Below, in pieces: positions 18,559 to 27,463 of a DNA stretch of 64,000 bases. The notes beneath the pieces are model-generated. The model searched no databases. It saw nothing but the letters and a program-made list of their open reading frames with translations, and was not told the DNA's origin. The translations under genes were made by a program, and so were the position numbers. Every line of letters begins with the position of its first letter. Positions within the stretch are counted from its first letter, which is position 1. Origin of the DNA: JAPOXR01 sp965221935 (GTDB lineage: Bacteria > Pseudomonadota > Alphaproteobacteria > Rhodobacterales > Rhodobacteraceae). The stretch lies in the NCBI GenBank assembly GCA_965221935.1, contig CBDCSZ010000078.1, positions 124,001 through 188,000 of the forward strand, given 5' to 3'.

Positions 18559-18625
18559 CGGCTGCTTGGAAAGAAAAAAGAGGAAACTGAGGAAGGAGAG
18601 AATTCGGGGCCGGGGCCCGGGTGAC

Positions 18626-21027
18626 CAATGGCATTTCCTTAACGATTCGGCGTCATTTCCTTAAGGGGGCGCGCCATTTCCGGAGCGGCTTCGCCCCTTT
18701 TCCGGCAAGGTTCGGTTTCAGGTCACGCGGTCTGGTGTCGTCTCCGCTGCCACTTTCCGACGGGTTTTTGGGACCGGCGCGGGAATGACCGTCCCGGCCG
18801 CAGCCGCGCCCGGGCCGCGAGGACCGAGTTCGCCACGCGGCTCACGGCGTCGGCCAGCGCCGACGTCTGCGTCAGGATCAGCTCCTCGAGACTGCCGGCC
18901 AGCATGGCCAGCGCGTTTGTGAAGTTCGTCCGCATCTTCGGCAGATCGCCTTCGTGCGCTTCGTCCAGCGCGGCGTCTCCGCGGTTCGTGAACAGGCGCG
19001 CCATGGCGATCAGGTTGAAGTGGGCGTAGAGCTCCTGGCGGACGCCGCGCTCGCTTCTGCCGTGGAACTCCTCCACCGCGAGGGTTGTCTTGGATATCTT
19101 GAACAGCTCCTCGATCGACCAGCGCCCGTGATAGAGTTCCGAGAGGTCTTTCCGGCTGTATCGCTCCGTATCGGCGAGGGTCGTGGCGAGCACACAGCGG
19201 CTTTCTCCGATGTCGTATCGGACCAGGCGCAGGACAATCGGGGAGGACGGCTCCGGGATGCCCGCGGCCTTCAGCCTGCGCAGGGCGTTTTTGCCCGGGG
19301 TGATCCTGACGAGGGCGTCGTCGCGGTCCCCGTCGCGGAACCTGTCGAACCCGGCTGCGGAGTTGCGCTGGATGCGGAACACCGGGTGCAGTCCCCGCGC
19401 CGTCATGTCGCGGAGCAGGACGAAGGAGAAGTATCCGCGGTCGAAGACGACGACGTCGCCGGGCGAGAGGGCGCCGAGATGGGCGCGCGCGGCGGCGCGC
19501 TCGTCGGCGCCGGACGTGAGGGTGAAGTCGGCCGGCATGCGGCTGTCGAGGCGGTAAAGACAGGACAGCAGCCCCTGCGGATAGTGGGCGCCGCCGCTCG
19601 GGAGCGGGTATCCGGCCTCGGCGAGCGGCCGCGGCAGGTTGATCTTGGAGCCGTCGACGGCGAAGGTCCGGCGCCCGTTCCAGTCCGGGCCGTGGGTGTC
19701 GTGGGCGAGGATCCCGCGGTGCAGCTCGCGGAACACGTCCTCGTGCACGCGGGCCCGGGCCTTGGCGATCGAGGAGATGGCCACCGGCTCCGGCTGCGGC
19801 AGCGCGACGCCGAGGCGGCGGCACTGGTCCCACAGCTCGGCGGTCACGGTTGTGTAGCCTTTCCGACCGCGCGACAGTGCCAGGCGGAACACGAAAAGCA
19901 TAATAATCAGGGTGTTAAGCGTCCGCCGCCGCTTTATCCATGTCTCGTCGCGGCGCGCGGCGATGTCGGCGGCCGCGTCGGCGATCCGGGACCACATCGC
20001 GGCGAAGCCGTGGTCAAAGGCGGCGGGAGAGCGGCGTTTCGGCCGCGGCCCGGGTGTCGTCTCCCCCTTCAGGACCGCGCGGAACTCCGGGTCCAGCGGC
20101 CGGACCAGAATCTCCTTGGCCGGCTTGGCGCCGCGCCCGCTGCGCTTTCCGGCCGTCATGCCGATCGTCTCCCAGTTGGCGGCCTTGTAGCAGGCGCCGT
20201 CGAAGCGGGTCGGGTCGATGAAGGTCTCGCAGAGGACCGGGCGGCAGCACGAGAAAGCGGCTGTTCGACACCGCAAGGTGCAGGCGGCGGCCGCGGTCAG
20301 CCTCGCTCCAGCCGATCCATTCGTCCCTCGCCGGCAGCTCCCGCGCCGCCGCCTCGAACAGCAGAACGGCCAGCGGCCGCCCGCTCCGGTCGCGGACGAA
20401 CCAGCGGATGTGCGGGCCGAAGGGCCGCGGACAGCCGAGATAATGACAGCGGTCCACGAGCGCTTTCCACAGGGCGGCGTCCTCCGGCGACGCCGCCTCC
20501 TCCAGGGCCAGGGGCTCCAGGGCCGCGAGACCGCAGGCGATCTCCGGCTGCGGGTCGGACGCCCGCACATGGACAATCGGCCCGGGCGGCTGTTTCGCGG
20601 CCGTGCCGCGCTTCTCCGGCAGGGTCAGGATCCCGCACTCCTCAAGGCGCTCGAGAACACGCAGGCACGCAGAGACGCGGTATTCACCTTTCGGCGTTGT
20701 CCAGCCCAGGTGCTCGCAGATGGTCTTCGACAGCTCGTTGCGGCTGTCGTTCGGGAGCATCGCGACGGTCTCTGCGATGTCGGCGATCTGGCGCCGTGTG
20801 AAACGCCGGCCGAAAAAAGTGGTGGACTTGAGGGCCTCGATTCGCGGGTCCATGGCTGCGCTCCCGGCAGGACAGTCTGATTCGCGCCTAACATGCAGCG
20901 GCGGTGTAGCCGTGTCAACCCCGGAAGCCGGAAAAAAGGAGCGGACGGAAAAAGAGCGTGGAATCAGATGACTGCCGCCGCGGACAGAACGGCGTCAAAA
21001 TCATGCCGGCCTAATGAAATGCCATTG
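18626..21027 (-). mobile_element. IS4-family element A, copy 2 (2,402 bp, 10-bp target duplication)
   Basis: Complete ends as in copy A1, flanked by the exact duplication CCCGGGTGAC (18616-18625 and 21028-21037). It has inserted into the 3' non-coding region of IS1111-type copy 1 and is therefore the deepest (fourth) layer of the nest. Its transposase carries an 89-bp deletion. Confidence 0.95.
18723..20853 (-). pseudogene. DUF4338-DDE transposase of element A2, frameshifted by an 89-bp deletion
   Basis: Translation starts at 20853 (MDPRIEALKSTTFFGRRF) and covers the DUF4338-like N-terminal domain. It leaves frame near 20242-20247, exactly where copy A1 has 89 extra bases bounded by the 7-bp direct repeat CGGCAGC. 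One repeat copy is retained, so a slippage or recombination deletion is the simplest explanation. The DDE half then continues in another frame with all catalytic motifs. An N-terminal product of about 200 native residues plus a scrambled tail could still be made. Confidence 0.9.
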
Positions 21028-21298
21028 CCCGGGTGACCGGGCGGGCGGCCTCCGGACTGTGCGCCGGGAGCGAAGGACAGCGCAGGGGCAAGAGTCGGAC
21101 AGACGGGGCCGGAAAAACCAGACATGGACGCAGGGCTTCGAGCCCGGGTAAGCGATTTGGATCCGGTCCGCGAACACCATGCGGGCCCGCGGCCGAAAGC
21201 GCCGCATCTCAGAGGCCGGACATACGACAGCGCCCGACGCAGGCTTCCTGCATTGCCGAGATTCCCGGTTGCGCTCAGGGGGGCGTCCACATACGTCC

Positions 21299-22318
21299 AT
21301 GGAAAAGGTCAGCATAGTCGGTGTCGCCATTTCAAAGAGGGTTTTTCAATTGCACGGATCGACGGCTTCCGGCCGGCCGGTTTTTGTGAAGAAGCTGTCG
21401 CGGAGCGGGTTCCTGCCGTTCCTCGAGGATCTGCCGCCGTGCCTGGTGGTGATGGAGGCGTGCGGCGGCGCTCACCACTGGGGCCGTCAGATCATCGCCA
21501 AGGGACATGAGTGCAGGCTGATCCCGCCGGTGTATGTGAAGCCCTTCGTCAAGCGGCAGAAGAGCGACGCGAACGACGCGGCGGCGATCGTGGAGGCGGC
21601 GCAGCGGCCGACCATGCGGTTCGTGGCGGTGAAGCCGGAAGCGGCCCAGGCCGACGCGATGCTGTTCCGGACCCGCGCTCTTTTCGTGCGGCAGCGCACG
21701 CAGACCGTGAACGCGCTGCGCGGCCATCTCGCGGAGTTCGGCCTGGTGTCGGCCCGCGGCGTGGCAAATGTGGAGGCTCTGAAAGCCGAGCTGGAGAAGG
21801 CCGCCGAAGGGGTTCCGGAGCTGGTTCAGCAGTCCGCGGAGATGCTGTTTGGCCAGATCGACGCGCTGAACGGGCGGATCGCGGAGCTGGACCGCGAGCT
21901 GAAGCGCCGCTCGCGGGAGCGGGAGGACATCCGGAACCTGATGACAATCCCCGGGGTCGGGCCGATCAGCGCGATGGCGGTGCACGCGTTCGCGCCGCCG
22001 ATGGGGAGCTTCCGCAGCGGCAGGGACTTCGCCGCCTGGACGGGCCTGACCCCGCGTCAGCATTCGACCGCCGGCCGGCAGAGGCTCGGGCGGATCACGA
22101 AGATGGGGCAGCGCGACATCAGGAGCCTGCTGGTTCAGGGGGCGGTCGCCGTGCTGCGTCATCAGAGAGGCCGGGAGGAGATCGCGGACCCCTGGCTGCG
22201 GAGGATGATTGAGGAGAAGCCGTTCAAGGTGGCCGCGGTCGCCCTGGCGAACAGGATGGCCCGGACCGTGTGGGCGCTTTCGGTGAAAAACGAAGTCTGG
22301 CGGCCAAGGGCGGCGTGA
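21299..22318 (+). CDS. IS110-family recombinase, copy 2, with catalytic Asp10 replaced by Ala
   Basis: A 339-aa open frame nearly identical to copy 1, but the first acidic residue of the DEDD motif is changed: VGVAISK here against VGVDISK in copy 1 (GCC at 21326-21328 versus GAC at 17566-17568). The Glu and the two later Asp residues are retained. In IS110 enzymes the first Asp coordinates the catalytic metal, so this protein is predicted to be inactive though full length and possibly still able to bind bridge RNA. The start was chosen by homology with copy 1; the frame extends upstream to 21179 inside non-coding IS sequence. Confidence 0.9.
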   Translation: MEKVSIVGVAISKRVFQLHGSTASGRPVFVKKLSRSGFLPFLEDLPPCLVVMEACGGAHHWGRQIIAKGHECRLIPPVYVKPFVKRQKSDANDAAAIVEAAQRPTMRFVAVKPEAAQADAMLFRTRALFVRQRTQTVNALRGHLAEFGLVSARGVANVEALKAELEKAAEGVPELVQQSAEMLFGQIDALNGRIAELDRELKRRSREREDIRNLMTIPGVGPISAMAVHAFAPPMGSFRSGRDFAAWTGLTPRQHSTAGRQRLGRITKMGQRDIRSLLVQGAVAVLRHQRGREEIADPWLRRMIEEKPFKVAAVALANRMARTVWALSVKNEVWRPRAA

Positions 22319-22650
22319 CGGCTGCTTGGAAAGAAAAAAGAGGAAACTGAGGAAGGAGAGAATTCGGGACGGCCGCCGCGCCCTCCGGGGCGTGATCCGG
22401 CGGCCCCCGGACTGTGCGCCGGGAGCGAAGGACAGCGCAGGGGCAAGAGTCGGAAAGACGGGGCCGGAAGAACCAGGAATAGCCGCAGGGCTTCGAGCCC
22501 GCGAAAGCGATTTGGATCCGGTCCGCGAACACCATGCGGGCCCGCGGCCGACAGCGCCGCATCTGAGAGGCCGGACATACGACAGCGCCCGACTGCAGGC
22601 TTCCTGTGTTTCTGAAATTCCCGGTTGCGCTCAGGGGGGCGTCCACATAC
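22319..22650 (+). ncRNA. candidate bridge-RNA region in the 3' end of the IS1111-type element
   Basis: A 332-bp non-coding stretch between the recombinase stop and the element's right end. IS1111-subgroup elements encode their target-specifying bridge RNA on this side. It is conserved with the 3' region of copy 1 (18559-18615 plus 21038-21294) apart from a few substitutions and one diverged block. I have not folded it, and the exact RNA ends and guide loops are unknown. Confidence 0.4.
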
Positions 22651-23245
22651 GGCTGTTCGACACCGCAAGGTGCAGGCGGCGGCCGCGGTCAGCCTCGCTC
22701 CAGCCGATCCATTCGTCCCTCGCCGGCAGCTCCCGCGCCGCCGCCTCGAACAGCAGAACGGCCAGCGGCCGCCCGCTCCGGTCGCGGACGAACCAGCGGA
22801 TGTGCGGGCCGAAGGGCCGCGGACAGCCGAGATAATGACAGCGGTCCACGAGCGCTTTCCACAGGGCGGCGTCCTCCGGCGACGCCGCCTCCTCCAGGGC
22901 CAGGGGCTCCAGGGCCGCGAGACCGCAGGCGATCTCCGGCTGCGGGTCGGACGCCCGCACATGGACAATCGGCCCGGGCGGCTGTTTCGCGGCCGTGCCG
23001 CGCTTCTCCGGCAGGGTCAGGATCCCGCACTCCTCAAGGCGCTCGAGAACACGCAGGCACGCAGAGACGCGGTATTCACCTTTCGGCGTTGTCCAGCCCA
23101 GGTGCTCGCAGATGGTCTTCGACAGCTCGTTGCGGCTGTCGTTCGGGAGCATCGCGACGGTCTCTGCGATGTCGGCGATCTGGCGCCGTGTGAAACGCCG
23201 GCCGAAAAAGGTGGTGGACTTGAGGGCCTCGATTCGCGGGTCCAT
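22651..23245 (-). pseudogene. N-terminal DUF4338-like domain of element A1 transposase
   Basis: About 198 native residues starting MDPRIEALKSTTFFGRRFTRRQIADI, a helical N-terminal part followed by the DUF4338-like core (HYLGCPRPFGPHIRWFVRDRSGRPLAVLLFEAAARELPARDEWIGW). It is severed from its DDE half by the IS110-type array. DUF4338 is also, from memory, the domain of DruA in Druantia defence systems; here it is clearly part of a transposase gene. Confidence 0.85.
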
Positions 23246-23429
23246 GGCTGCGCTCCCGGCAGGACAGTCTGATTCGCGCCTAACATGCAGCGGCGGTGTA
23301 GCCGTGTCAACCCCGGAAGCCGGAAAAAAGGAGCGGACGGAAAAAGAGCGTGGAATCAGATGACTGCCGCCGCGGACAGAACGGCGTCAAAATCATGCCG
23401 GCCTAATGAAATGCCATTGCCCGTCCTGC

Positions 23430-23681
23430 GGGCGGATGAACTCCGGCGGCAGCGGCAGGAGGCGCGAGGTTCCCGGGGCGACGATGCCGGCGCCGAGCAC
23501 GGCGTGGAAGTTCTGTGTCCGCCCGTCCGCCAGTTTCCGCTGCGAGCAGTTCCGGCAGCCGATGCTGCAGGAGGTGAAATACTCGGTGCCGTCAAGGGCG
23601 ATCAGCAGCCGCCCGTCAAGCCGGCGCAGCCGGTCAAGGGCGCCCTGGCGGTCCAGCCGGTCGACGATCCGGGTGAAGATG
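23430..23681 (-). pseudogene. middle segment of IS B2 transposase
   Basis: Collinear with B1 residues around the first catalytic Asp (LLIALDGTEYFTSC) and VAPGTSRLLPLPPEFIRPQDG. Bounded by IS A1 on one side and the IS256 element on the other. Confidence 0.88.
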
Positions 23682-23683
23682 GG

Positions 23684-24994
23684 TCAAGTCCCTAAAGTGC
23701 TGGATAATTTGGAGAGGCGCGCCTCTGTTTTCGGGCTGTTGAGCGGCCCGTTCGCCTTTTCGTATTCCTCGTCCAGATCCTTCCTGACCTGCTCCAGCTG
23801 GCGCCGCTCGAAGCCGGTCACCGCGATCGGGCGCCATTTCTCCGAAGCCCGGGTCATGGCCGCGAACATCAGCTTGAGAACCGCCTTTTCCCCCCACGCG
23901 TTGGGGATCACCTTCAGGCGTCTCCGCTCCTCGCCGAACAGCCGCTCCAGCAGGTTGGTGGTGCGGATCGCCTTGCGGTGTCTCACCGGCATCCGCAGAT
24001 GCGCGATGCAGGCCTCGAAGTCATCCTGGAAGCAGGCCACCGCGGTCGGGAACTCGTTCTCCCATTTCCGGGCCAGGTCGGCGGCGAGACCGCGGGCAAT
24101 GGCCCGTGACGGCGCCTGATACGCGGCGCGGGCCTGTTCGCGGAACTCGGGCCATGCGTCCTCCCTGGAGACCTTGGCCGCGAGATTGCTCATGCGGTGG
24201 AACAGGCAGCGCTGGCGCTCCGAACGCGGAAAGCAGGTCTCGATCGCCTTGATGATGCCGGGCGCGCCGTCGCAGACCGCCAGCAGAGGATCGCCGAGGC
24301 CGCGGCCCCGCATGTCCTGGAAGAAGGCGGAAACCGTCTCATAGTCCTCCTTCGAGCCCGACATGAGATGGAGAAGAACCTTTCTTCCTTCGCGGGTCAT
24401 GCCCCAGGCGGCCAGGACCGGCTCGCGCCGCTGGCCCGGGCGGATCCGCTCCGCGATGCCGTCGACGAACAGGTAGGCGATGTCATAGCCGCCAAGATCG
24501 CGGACGGCGAACTCCTGATAGTCCTGCCACAGCCGCTCACCGATTTCCGAGACCGCGGTGCGGGAGAGAAGAAGCGAGCCGTCGTCATTGCGGAACGCGT
24601 CCTCGATGTCGCGCACGCTGAGGCCGCGAGCCAGCATCTCCACCGCAAGATCCTCCAGCGCCTCGCTCCGGCCCTTCAGCCGCGGACGGATCTCCGAGCT
24701 GAACGGCTCGTCGCCGCCCGCGATCTGCGGAGCCGTGTATTCCACCGCCCCTTCGGCGGTCTTCATCCGCCCGGTGCGGTTGCCGTTGCGATAGCCGCGG
24801 CGGGGATCGCCGCCGCGCTCGTAGTAATCCCGGCCAAGAGCGTCGCGGCTCTCCGCCTCCAGCGTCTCCTCGATGATCAGACGCGTCGCCAGACGCACCA
24901 GCTCGCTGCGGGCGTCCGGCGCCGACAAACGGCCCTCGATCAATTCCGAAAGGGTCTCGCGCGTGCGCATCGATCCGGGTAATCTCTTCTCCAT
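23684..24994 (-). CDS. IS256-family (mutator-type) transposase
   Basis: A 436-aa transposase. Acidic residues and motifs typical of the family are in AYLFVDGIAERIRPG (D), LLAVCDGAPGIIKAIETCFPRSERQRCLFHRMSNL (D plus the C/H block) and the C-terminal RTTNLLERLFGEERRRLKVIPN (E). The start at 24994 has a GGAAGGA ribosome-binding site; longer frames extend into the neighbouring IS1634. A decayed C-terminal fragment of a close relative lies at 50615-51040. Confidence 0.93.
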   Translation of the reverse strand: MEKRLPGSMRTRETLSELIEGRLSAPDARSELVRLATRLIIEETLEAESRDALGRDYYERGGDPRRGYRNGNRTGRMKTAEGAVEYTAPQIAGGDEPFSSEIRPRLKGRSEALEDLAVEMLARGLSVRDIEDAFRNDDGSLLLSRTAVSEIGERLWQDYQEFAVRDLGGYDIAYLFVDGIAERIRPGQRREPVLAAWGMTREGRKVLLHLMSGSKEDYETVSAFFQDMRGRGLGDPLLAVCDGAPGIIKAIETCFPRSERQRCLFHRMSNLAAKVSREDAWPEFREQARAAYQAPSRAIARGLAADLARKWENEFPTAVACFQDDFEACIAHLRMPVRHRKAIRTTNLLERLFGEERRRLKVIPNAWGEKAVLKLMFAAMTRASEKWRPIAVTGFERRQLEQVRKDLDEEYEKANGPLNSPKTEARLSKLSSTLGT

Positions 24995-25027
24995 GGGGTG
25001 TGTCCTTCCGTTGGAGCCAGCGCTTAG

Positions 25028-27098
25028 CCCGATCTTCATTCCGCCGCAGCCCTCCTCACTCCTTTTAAGACGTTGAAAACGTGGAGCTTTCTCTCCGCAC
25101 CGGCCGATTCCGTCTGACTGTTTTGTTGCCATGTAAATTGGTATTTTGTTCAATTTATTCTTGCTTATCAACAATAGAATGCTATATGTGGTGTGTTGCC
25201 ATGTATAGGAGCGCCCGTTATGGCCATAAGCGTCGACATCATCCCCAACCGGAAGTCGCCCCCCGCGGTTCTGCTGCGCCGCGCCTGGCGCGAGGGGAAG
25301 AGAATCCGCCGCGAGACCCTCGCCAACCTCTCGAAGGTTCCGCCGCACATCACCGAGGGGATCGACGCCATGCTGCGGGGCGGCGTCTTCGTCAGGAGCC
25401 TCGATGATCTGGTCCGCATCGACAGGGCGCTGCCGCACGGCCACGCGGCGGCGGCGCTCGGGACCATGCGGAGCCTCGGGTTCGAGAGGATCCTCGGGCG
25501 GAGGAAAAGCCGGATGCGCGGCCTCGCGATGGCGGCGGCCGCGGCCCGCATCATCGACCCGGCCTCGAAGCTCGCCACAGCCAGGGCCCTTGACCCGGAG
25601 ACCGCCTCCACCAGCCTCGGGGAGCAGCTCGGCCTCGGGCGCGTCACCGGAAACGAGATGCTGGACATGCTGGACTGGCTGCTTGAGCGCCAGCCCTGGA
25701 TCGAGAAGAGCCTGGCGAACCGGCATCTCCGGGGCGGAACCCTGGCGCTCTACGACGTGAGCTCAAGCTGGGTCGAGGGAAGGAAATGCCCGCTGGCGGC
25801 CTTCGGCCACAGCCGCGACGGAAAGAAAGGCAAAATGCAGATCACATACGGCCTTGTCTGCTCGGGGGACGGAACCCCTGTGGCGGTCGAGGTGTTCAGC
25901 GGAAACACCGCCGACCCGGACACCGTCAGAGGCCAGGCGGAGAAGCTGCTCCGCCGCTTCCGGGTTGAGAATCTGGCCCTTGTCGGCGACCGCGGCATGA
26001 TCACATCGGCCCGCATCAGGGAGGATCTGATTCCTCTCGGCCTCGACTGGATATCGGCGCTCAGGAGCGCCGACATCCGGAAGCTCGCCAAGAGGGGGAA
26101 GAACGCGCCGGCGGCGCTGGATCCGGCGGGGCTCGCCGAGGATCAGGTCGCCGAGACCGTGTCCCCGGACTTTCCCGGCGAGCGGCTGCTGGTCTGCCTC
26201 AATCCCCGCCTGCGGGAGGAAAGGGCCCGGAAGCGGGAGGATCTGCTCAGAGCGACGGAACAGACGCTGGCTGAGATCGCCGCCGCGGCGGCCCGCCGCC
26301 GGCCGGGCCCGAAGAACCGGGAGATGACGGCGAAGGCCCTGGGGCGCAGGGGCAACAGAAAAAAGGTCGAAAAACACTTCAATATTGAGATCCGCGACGG
26401 CGGAATGGACTGGAGCCGCGACGCGGCGAAAACCGCGGCGGAGGCGGCTCTTGACGGAATCTATGTGGTGCGCACCAGCCTCGGAAAGGAGGCGGTCGGA
26501 AGCGGGGCGGCGGTGGCGGCCTATAAGAGCCTCGCGCTTGTCGAGCGCGCCTTCCGGACCATGAAGACGTCAGGGCTGAGGGTCCGGCCGTTCCATGTTT
26601 ACAATGAGAGGCGGGTGAGGGCGCATGTGTTCCTCTGCATGCTCGCCTGGCATGTGGAGCGGAGCATGCGTGAGAAACTCGCACCCATCCTGTTCGAGGA
26701 CGATGACCGCGAAGCCGCGCGCGCCGGGCGGTCCACCCCGGTTGAAAAGGCGGAGGTCTCCGAAAGCGCCAAGGCCAAGGCGGCTTCGAAACAGACCCCC
26801 GACGGCCTGCCGGTCCACAGCTTCGCAACGCTCATGGCCGATCTCGGAACGCTGACGCTGAACGACGTGTCGCTCCCCGGAAGGCCCGGCAGCGCGTTCC
26901 GCATGGCCGCGCGGCCGACCGCGCTCCAGAAAAGGGCCTTTGAGCTTCTGGAGATCAAACCGCCCGGAAATGTTGCCAGTGCCATGGCAGGCTGAAAACC
27001 CCCTCCGGCCCGGTCGGCTCTCCAAAAAATCAAACGAAAACAACACGGTGGCCTTGCCCGCGCGGAGAAAACCTGTCAAATCCCGACGTGAAGTTCCG
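25028..27098 (+). mobile_element. IS1634-family element, copy 1 (2,071 bp, 5-bp target duplication)
   Basis: It starts CCCGATCTTCATTCCG and ends ...CGACGTGAAGTTCCG, with the duplication CTTAG at 25023-25027 and 27099-27103. It is the third layer of the nest, sitting inside the IS256 element. A second copy of exactly the same length lies in opposite orientation at 57681-59751; the one protein difference noticed is a Val/Ala change. Confidence 0.95.
25220..26995 (+). CDS. IS1634-family transposase, copy 1
   Basis: A 591-aa DDE transposase starting MAISVDIIPNRKSPPAVLLRRAW. The acidic residues are in LALYDVSSSWVEG (D), LALVGDRGMITSARI (D) and SLALVERAFRTMKTSGLRVRPFHVYNERRVRAH (E), the classical IS1634 C-terminal block. 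The ATG at 25220 gives the family-typical N-terminus; a longer frame begins at 25193. Confidence 0.93.
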   Translation: MAISVDIIPNRKSPPAVLLRRAWREGKRIRRETLANLSKVPPHITEGIDAMLRGGVFVRSLDDLVRIDRALPHGHAAAALGTMRSLGFERILGRRKSRMRGLAMAAAAARIIDPASKLATARALDPETASTSLGEQLGLGRVTGNEMLDMLDWLLERQPWIEKSLANRHLRGGTLALYDVSSSWVEGRKCPLAAFGHSRDGKKGKMQITYGLVCSGDGTPVAVEVFSGNTADPDTVRGQAEKLLRRFRVENLALVGDRGMITSARIREDLIPLGLDWISALRSADIRKLAKRGKNAPAALDPAGLAEDQVAETVSPDFPGERLLVCLNPRLREERARKREDLLRATEQTLAEIAAAAARRRPGPKNREMTAKALGRRGNRKKVEKHFNIEIRDGGMDWSRDAAKTAAEAALDGIYVVRTSLGKEAVGSGAAVAAYKSLALVERAFRTMKTSGLRVRPFHVYNERRVRAHVFLCMLAWHVERSMREKLAPILFEDDDREAARAGRSTPVEKAEVSESAKAKAASKQTPDGLPVHSFATLMADLGTLTLNDVSLPGRPGSAFRMAARPTALQKRAFELLEIKPPGNVASAMAG

Positions 27099-27174
27099 CT
27101 TAGCCGGCTTGGTTTTCTTCAACTCAACGGAAACACGCCCCTCCCAAATTATCCAGCACTTTTATGACTTCACC

Positions 27175-27463
27175 TGAAGATGGAATCGAAGCGCTCCGGC
27201 GGCGCGCCGTCGAGCACGCTGCGGATGTGGTTGTCGGTCGGCAGCCGGTCAATGCCGAACAGGGTCCGGGCGTTGGACCGGCCCTGGCGGGACTGGAGCT
27301 GCGCCTGCGCCGCCAGGAAGGACGGGCACTGCAGGAAGAAGACGGCGAAGGCCGCCATGCCGATGTCGGCCATCTCCAGGCGGGCGTTGGCGCCGGTCCT
27401 GCGGTCCGGGGCGGACGCGCAGAGTTCGCGCATGTCGGCGATGTATCCGGCCAGCGGGGACAT
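27175..27463 (-). pseudogene. N-terminal segment of IS B2 transposase
   Basis: It begins MSPLAGYIADMRELCASAPD exactly as in copy B1 and runs about 96 residues until the IS256 boundary (target duplication at 27175-27182). The element's left leader follows up to 27674. Confidence 0.9.

Larger units (their letters stand above)
17364..21294 (+). mobile_element. IS110-family (IS1111-type) element, copy 1, with duplicated left end and interrupted 3' region
   Basis: A recombinase gene (17539-18558) with subterminal inverted repeats, GTGGACGCCCCC near the left end (17369-17380 and again 17456-17467) and GGGGGCGTCCAC near the right end (21279-21290). Subterminal repeats are a feature of the IS1111 subgroup. 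The left end occurs twice in tandem (17364-17450 and 17451-17538), the two being diverged from each other. The 3' non-coding region is split at 18626 by IS A2, with duplication CCCGGGTGAC. There is no target duplication, as expected for IS110 elements. Confidence 0.85.
21295..22650 (+). mobile_element. IS110-family (IS1111-type) element, copy 2, in tandem, lacking its left end
   Basis: It follows copy 1 directly: the right end of copy 1 (...CCACATAC at 21294) abuts the GTCC just before this copy's ATG, so the roughly 170-bp left leader is missing. The right end at 22650 has GGGGGCGTCCAC at 22635-22646. Beyond it, element A1 resumes. The two copies have near-identical 3' regions. Confidence 0.82.
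15641..23419 (-). mobile_element. IS4-family element A, copy 1 (DUF4338-DDE type), interrupted by an IS110/IS1111 array
   Basis: The element ends are CAATGGCATTTCCTTAACG on the left and, read inward on the right, CAATGGCATTTCATTAGGC. They are flanked by the exact 10-bp duplication CCCGTCCTGC, as expected for IS4. Its single long gene is split near 17363/22651 by two IS110-type elements. The intact ancestor would have encoded one fused protein of about 740 aa: an N-terminal DUF4338-like domain followed by a DDE transposase. Confidence 0.92.
23682..27174 (-). mobile_element. IS256-family element, interrupted by IS1634 copy 1
   Basis: The ends read inward as GGTCAAGTCCCTAAAGTGCT and GGTGAAGTCATAAAAGTGCT, flanked by the exact 8-bp duplication TGAAGATG (23674-23681 and 27175-27182), typical of IS256. 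Without the IS1634 insertion it would be about 1.4 kb. The insertion lies just upstream of the transposase start, so the gene itself is uninterrupted, but its promoter is displaced. Confidence 0.93.
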
